NCBI GenBank assembly: GCA_902776545.1
Contig: CACYQO010000035.1
Coordinates: 1-64,000, forward strand
DNA: 64,000 nucleotides
Direction of reading: 5' to 3'
Source: an uncultured Prevotellaceae bacterium
GTDB lineage: Bacteria; Bacteroidota; Bacteroidia; Bacteroidales; Bacteroidaceae
Every line of letters starts with the position of its first letter. The stretch's first letter is position 1. A program made the position numbers and the translations under genes. The notes under the pieces are model-generated. The model made no database searches, was not told the origin of the DNA, and worked only from the letters and a program-made list of their open reading frames with translations. Shown in pieces: positions 60,386 through 64,000 of this stretch.

Positions 60386-60393
60386 CAAAGGTA
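60386..60393 (-). promoter_or_regulatory. Promoter -7 box of tRNA-Val
   Basis: TACCTTTG on the minus strand lies 16 bases upstream of the tRNA 5' end. The -33 region falls inside AGTGAAG heptamers and has no clear TTTG. Confidence 0.65.
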
Positions 60394-60401
60394 CTAATTT
60401 T

Positions 60402-60637
60402 AAGTGAATAGTGAAGAATGAAGAGTGAAGAATTTGCTTCCGCATTGTGTTTTTTTAACGTTTGCATGCTTTTCAGGTGCAGACGATTCTTCACTTTTCA
60501 CTCTTCACTTTTCACTTTTCACTCTTCACTCTTCACTTTTCACTTTTCACTCTTCACTTTTCACTTTTCACTCTTCACTCTTCACTTTTCACTTTTCACT
60601 CTTCACTTTTCACTTTTCACTCTTCACTTTTCACTTC
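60402..60637. repeat. AGTGAAG/CTTTTCA heptamer palindromic element
   Basis: The left arm is AGTGAAT, AGTGAAG, AATGAAG, AGTGAAG (60402-60432). The core is about 54 bases with TTGCTTCCGCATTG and GCATGC. The right arm is roughly 21 consecutive CTTTTCA/CTCTTCA heptamers (60487-60637), the longest array in the window. It fills the gap between tRNA-Val and the ACT gene, touching the latter's stop. Confidence 0.92.
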
Positions 60638-60638
60638 T

Positions 60639-61064
60639 TTATAGCTGATAGAGGTCGTTGGCTGCCATCAGTTCCACTTTCTTGGCTGCCAGGATCTCCT
60701 CGCAGGCATCCAGATCGGAAGGACGGATGACCACAGTGGCCACGTCGCCATTGGCAAATGAGTACATGTACTCAATGAATACGCCGTTGTCGGAGAGGTG
60801 ACGTAATACGACAGCCAAAGAACCGCTGGTGTTCGGACAGACGAAGCCGATGACGTCGGTAATCTTCACAGCGAAATGCTGTTCCTTCAGTACCTGATAG
60901 GCCTTGTCAGGATCAGAGACGATGCAGCGCAGAATACCGAAATCGCTGTTGTCTGCAATACTCATGGCCGACAGATTGATGCCTGCAGCACCAAGGGCGT
61001 CAGTAACCTCAGTCAGACGACCTGACTTGTTCTCGAGAAATACGGATAGTTGTTTTGCTTTCAT
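60639..61064 (-). CDS. Tandem ACT-domain protein
   Basis: The 141-residue protein has two ACT domains: KQLSVFLENKSGRLTEVTDA.. (1-70) and FVCPNTSGSLAVVLRHLSDN.. (73-141). Stand-alone double ACT proteins bind amino acids and regulate metabolism. In Bacteroidetes this gene regularly accompanies phenylacetate-CoA ligase, as here (72 bases apart on the same strand). Its stop abuts the heptamer array. The ligand is unknown. Confidence 0.88.
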   Translation of the reverse strand: MKAKQLSVFLENKSGRLTEVTDALGAAGINLSAMSIADNSDFGILRCIVSDPDKAYQVLKEQHFAVKITDVIGFVCPNTSGSLAVVLRHLSDNGVFIEYMYSFANGDVATVVIRPSDLDACEEILAAKKVELMAANDLYQL

Positions 61065-61117
61065 ATGCTTTATACCTTATTATATATAATATCGGTGTCA
61101 ATCTCAACTTCTGTGAT

Positions 61118-61137
61118 AATCTGTGAAATCTGTGGCT
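61118..61137. repeat. AATCTGTGAAATCTGTGGCT repeat, copy 2
   Basis: This is identical over 20 bases to 49945-49964. It lies in the 72-base gap before the ACT gene and overlaps the paaK stop codon by one base. Confidence 0.8.
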
Positions 61138-62435
61138 TAAATCTGGCGATTGTCAATCACGCGCTTGGCCTTACCCGTAGAGCGCTCGATACCCTTAGGC
61201 TCGACCAGCTTCACCTTGAATCCGAGGCCGATGACACTACGCAGTTCAGCTTCGAGCTTCTTCTGCAGGCCGACCATCGTCGCCATATCGTCGGTGAAGT
61301 ATTCTTCCTTCACTTCGACCTTCAGTTCAGAGGTGTCGGTATTGTTCACACGGTCAACAGTAAGCAGGAAGTGCGGCTCGTACTCAGGCAGCTTCAGGAT
61401 GACGTCCTCAATCTGTGACGGGAAGACGTTCACACCACGGATGATCAACATGTCGTCGCAGCGTCCCAAGATACGGTCCATCCTGACGAGCGTACGGCCA
61501 CATTCGCACTTGTCGTAATGCAAAGCCGTGAGGTCGTGGGTACGGTAGCGCAACAGCGGCATACCCTCTTTCGTCAGATGCGTGAAGGTCAGTTCTCCGA
61601 AACTTCCTTCCGGCAGGGGCTCACCTGTATTCGGATCAAGAATCTCGGGATAGAAATAGTCCTCGTTCAGGTGAGTACCGTTCTGACACTGACACTCATA
61701 ACCCACACCAGGACCTGCGACTTCTGAGAGTCCGTAGATATCGTATGCCTTGATGCCTAACGACTCTTCCAGTTTCACGCGCATCTTCTCCGTCCAAGGC
61801 TCTGCACCGAAGACGCCAATCTTCAGCTTGAACTCCTCACGGGGCCATTCACATTCTTTCATGGCCTCACCAAGGAACATGGCGTATGACGGTGTGCAGC
61901 AGAGGATCGTCGTTCCGAAGTCGTGCATCAGCGTCATCTGCTTCTGGGTGTTACCGGATGAGATGGGGATTACAGAAGCTCCGATGTTCGTGGCACCGTC
62001 GTGGGCACCCAGTCCTCCGGTGAACAGTCCGTAGCCGTATGCTACTTGGAAGATATCCTCTTTACCAGCACCGTAGGCAGTAAAGGCACGCGAGATGGCC
62101 TCTGCCCACATGGCAAGATCCTTACGGGTATAGAGTACGACAACGGGTTTTCCCGTCGTACCTGAAGAGGCATGGATACGGACAATCTGACTCATCGGCA
62201 CAGCCGCAAGTCCGAAGGGATAGTTGTCACGAAGATCGAGCTTGTTGGTAAACGGCAACTTGACGATATCGTCGATACTCTTGATGTCACCTGGCTCCAA
62301 ACCCATCTCCTGGAATTTCTTCCGATAGAAGGGGGTGTTGTGATAGACATACTCCGCCATCTTCACCAGACGACGGCTCTGGATCTCACGAAGCTGTTCG
62401 CGATCCATGCACTCTACGCTTTCATTCCAAATCAT
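61137..62435 (-). CDS. paaK: Phenylacetate-CoA ligase family protein
   Basis: The 432-residue ANL enzyme has the AMP-binding loop ASSGTTGKPVV (89-99), YGLSEVAGPG (about 235-244) and the C-terminal GKAKRVIDNR with the catalytic Lys region. PaaK activates phenylacetate or related aryl acids to CoA esters. In Bacteroidetes it is linked to aryl-acid use or indole/phenylacetate reductive pathways, and pairs with an ACT protein. No ring-oxidation (paaABC) genes are nearby, so degradation of phenylacetate is unlikely. Confidence 0.92.
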   Translation of the reverse strand: MIWNESVECMDREQLREIQSRRLVKMAEYVYHNTPFYRKKFQEMGLEPGDIKSIDDIVKLPFTNKLDLRDNYPFGLAAVPMSQIVRIHASSGTTGKPVVVLYTRKDLAMWAEAISRAFTAYGAGKEDIFQVAYGYGLFTGGLGAHDGATNIGASVIPISSGNTQKQMTLMHDFGTTILCCTPSYAMFLGEAMKECEWPREEFKLKIGVFGAEPWTEKMRVKLEESLGIKAYDIYGLSEVAGPGVGYECQCQNGTHLNEDYFYPEILDPNTGEPLPEGSFGELTFTHLTKEGMPLLRYRTHDLTALHYDKCECGRTLVRMDRILGRCDDMLIIRGVNVFPSQIEDVILKLPEYEPHFLLTVDRVNNTDTSELKVEVKEEYFTDDMATMVGLQKKLEAELRSVIGLGFKVKLVEPKGIERSTGKAKRVIDNRQI

Positions 62436-62466
62436 ATTGTGTCTTATCTAGTTTGTTGATGTTTTG

Positions 62467-64000
62467 TCAGCCTTGCTGTGCCTTGTTCTCTGCATCGATG
62501 GCCTTGATCTTCTCCTTGACGAGGTTCATGTCGTCCTTGAGCTTCTGCACCTTGCGGTTCATCTCATCGATGAGGCTGCTGCCCTTCTTCGAACTGGCAT
62601 TCAGGAAGCCGAGGTTGTTCTCGTAAGTCTGGATCTCCTGTTTGAGGGTCTCGTACTGACGGAACAGACGGGCACGCTCTGTGTCGAGGGCGTTCTCCCC
62701 ACGTTCGGCCACCTGCTTGAGGTTTTGCTTGAAATTGTTCAGGCGGCGCTTGGCCACGGAGATGTTCAACTCCTTGTAAAGACGATCCAGGGCTGCATGA
62801 TACTCTTCGTAGAGCTTGTCTTTCTCTTTGAAGGGAACATGACCGATAGACTGGTACTCTTCCACCAGTTTCTGGACTTCCTTCTGAATGTCCTCACCAG
62901 TATCTTCCGTGATGGCCTTCAGTTTCTCAACCACCTCACGCTTCTTTTCCAGATTGGCATATTCCTCGCTGTGCTGTCCGGCACCGGCAGCCTTACGGGC
63001 TTCGAAGAACTTGTTGCAGGCTCCGAGGAACTCTTCCCACAGTTGGTCGCCTAATTTCTTAGGCACCGTACCGATGGTCTTCCACTCTTTCTGCAGGGCG
63101 ATCAGCTTGTCGGCAGTGGATTTCCATTCCGTAGAATCCTGCAGTGCCTTGGCCTTCTCTATCAATGCACGTTTCTTGTCTGCGTTCTCCTTGAAGGCGT
63201 CCTTCAGGGTCTTAAAATACTCGGCCTTACGTCCGAAGAAGTCATCACAGGCAGCACGGAAACGCTCAAAGATCTTGACGTTCATCTTCTGGGGGGCAAA
63301 GCCGATGGTCTTCCATTCGGTCTGCAACTCGATGATCTGCTTGGTATGTTTCTCCCAGTCGCCGCTACCTTTGTTCTCTTTGGCAGCGATAGCCTCCACC
63401 TTCTCGCAGAGTTCCGTCTTACGGGCCAGGTTCTCCTCTTCTTTGGCACGGATGCCCTCGAAGTGCTGCTGGTGGCGCTTGTTGATGATAGTGCTGGCTG
63501 CCTTGAAACGGTTCCAGATCTCTTCACGCTCCTCCTTGGCCACAGGACCGATCTCACGATACTCCTGATGCAGCTTCTGCAACTGATGGAAGGCGCTGAT
63601 GACATCGGACTCGTCGGCCAGTTTCTCTGCAGCTTCGCAAAGACGCTCCTTCTGTTCCTTGTTCTTGCGGAAGTCGTATTCGCGGGCTTCGCTGTTCAGA
63701 CGGAGCATGTCATAGAACTGCTCCACGTAGAGCTGATAGTTACGCCACAGTTCATTGGCCTTCTCGGCAGGCACGTTCTTGATTTCACGCCACTGCTGCT
63801 GCAGGGCCTTGAACTCCTGATAGCCTTTATTGGCCTCCTCAGGCGTGGTGATCATCGACTTCACCTTCTCGATGATCTCGAGTTTCTTGGCCAGGTTGGC
63901 CTGTTTCTCGGCTTCCTGTTCCTTGAAGAGCTTGGCACGCTTCTCCTTGATAATGCCCATCTCGGCCTTGAAGGCCTCTTCCATCTCGTCGGGAGTGATT
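62467..64000 (-). CDS. DUF349 repeat protein, N-terminus outside the window
   Basis: At least 510 codons lie in the window and the frame continues past 64000 (ITPDEMEEAFK). The protein is almost entirely helical with at least five DUF349 repeats, each with W-(R/K)-xI-G/N-xVP-like motifs (LQTEWKTIGFAPQKM, LQKEWKTIGTVPKKL, LVEEYQSIGHVPFKEK). A C-terminal coiled coil ends LVKEKIKAIDAENKAQQG. The function of DUF349 proteins is poorly known. Most are cytoplasmic and large in Bacteroidetes. Confidence 0.88.
   Translation of the reverse strand, partial: ITPDEMEEAFKAEMGIIKEKRAKLFKEQEAEKQANLAKKLEIIEKVKSMITTPEEANKGYQEFKALQQQWREIKNVPAEKANELWRNYQLYVEQFYDMLRLNSEAREYDFRKNKEQKERLCEAAEKLADESDVISAFHQLQKLHQEYREIGPVAKEEREEIWNRFKAASTIINKRHQQHFEGIRAKEEENLARKTELCEKVEAIAAKENKGSGDWEKHTKQIIELQTEWKTIGFAPQKMNVKIFERFRAACDDFFGRKAEYFKTLKDAFKENADKKRALIEKAKALQDSTEWKSTADKLIALQKEWKTIGTVPKKLGDQLWEEFLGACNKFFEARKAAGAGQHSEEYANLEKKREVVEKLKAITEDTGEDIQKEVQKLVEEYQSIGHVPFKEKDKLYEEYHAALDRLYKELNISVAKRRLNNFKQNLKQVAERGENALDTERARLFRQYETLKQEIQTYENNLGFLNASSKKGSSLIDEMNRKVQKLKDDMNLVKEKIKAIDAENKAQQG

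Noticed and set aside
60487-60637. CRISPR array
   Set aside because: The repeats are 7 bp and contiguous with no unique spacers, and there are no cas genes in the window.
60418-60648. Plus-strand ORFs of repeated FTFHSLL-type residues
   Set aside because: These are translations of the CTTTTCA heptamer array in all three frames, with no promoter or homology. They arise because 7-bp repeats without stop codons are open in every frame.

Overview
The window looks like a chromosomal segment of a Bacteroidetes bacterium, most likely a Prevotellaceae member (Prevotella, Segatella or a relative). The evidence is promoters of the TAnnTTTG (-7) type instead of sigma70 boxes, weak or absent Shine-Dalgarno sequences, and family markers such as a DUF4249 lipoprotein next to a TonB receptor, an HU-HIG protein, a smalltalk protein, DUF4248, an 800-residue SLBB export protein and CE8/GH13 genes. 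There is no rRNA and no CRISPR array.

Positions 1-26,350 hold one long minus-strand surface polysaccharide (capsule or O-antigen) operon. It starts near 26.35 kb with a UDP-amino-sugar trio (FlaA1/CapE-like dehydratase, RmlD-like reductase, WecB-like epimerase). It continues through a cytidylyltransferase/oxidoreductase fusion, a frameshifted SDR, LicD, Wzx, a Wzy-like polymerase, several glycosyltransferases, a second amino-sugar set (short nucleotide-sugar dehydrogenase, LegC-type and DegT-type aminotransferases, NeuD/PglD acyltransferase, CBS-nucleotidyltransferase), a CitE+MaoC acyl-CoA pair, a PglF-like dehydratase and a GT26 enzyme. It ends at a truncated nucleotidyltransferase beside an IS66-like end. 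Most junctions overlap or abut. The operon entry has a terminator-like hairpin, a tRNA-like fold and no recognisable promoter. The nagB gene upstream carries a 22-codon internal deletion.

Positions 27.4-32.4 kb hold a plus-strand accessory module: three 22-bp-phased iteron-like repeats, a small unknown protein, a RepA/DnaB-like ATPase, a Toprim protein, DUF4248, HU-HIG, smalltalk and an N-acetylmuramoyl-L-alanine amidase. GCGGCARAGCCGAGCG repeats lie on both sides. Positions 32.4-34.9 kb hold a Panacea-type toxin-antitoxin pair, a probable invertible segment with an internal promoter, and a tyrosine recombinase.

Positions 34.9-64 kb are mostly core genome: a GH13 remnant, pectinesterase, tRNA-Gln, rsfS, ftsH, cdsA, an AAA ATPase, remnants of a second teichoic-acid-like locus, a TonB receptor/DUF4249 pair, asd, a CPA2 antiporter, lolD, a CvfB-like protein, an SLBB export protein, asnS, an RsuA-family pseudouridine synthase, purB, tRNA-Val, an ACT protein, a phenylacetate-CoA ligase and a DUF349 protein.

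The most unusual feature is a set of short tandem repeats, nearly all with a 7-bp unit (GGAAAGT/A, AGTTTAT, AGGAACG, AGGAATT, AGTGAAG/CTTTTCA, ATTGAAN). Several are arranged as [heptamer array]-[core]-[inverted heptamer array]. One such pair of arms flanks a four-helix-bundle (S23/IVP-like) gene. Other arrays lie in frame inside cdsA, the TonB receptor and ftsH, and two lipoprotein signal peptides are encoded by the repeat.
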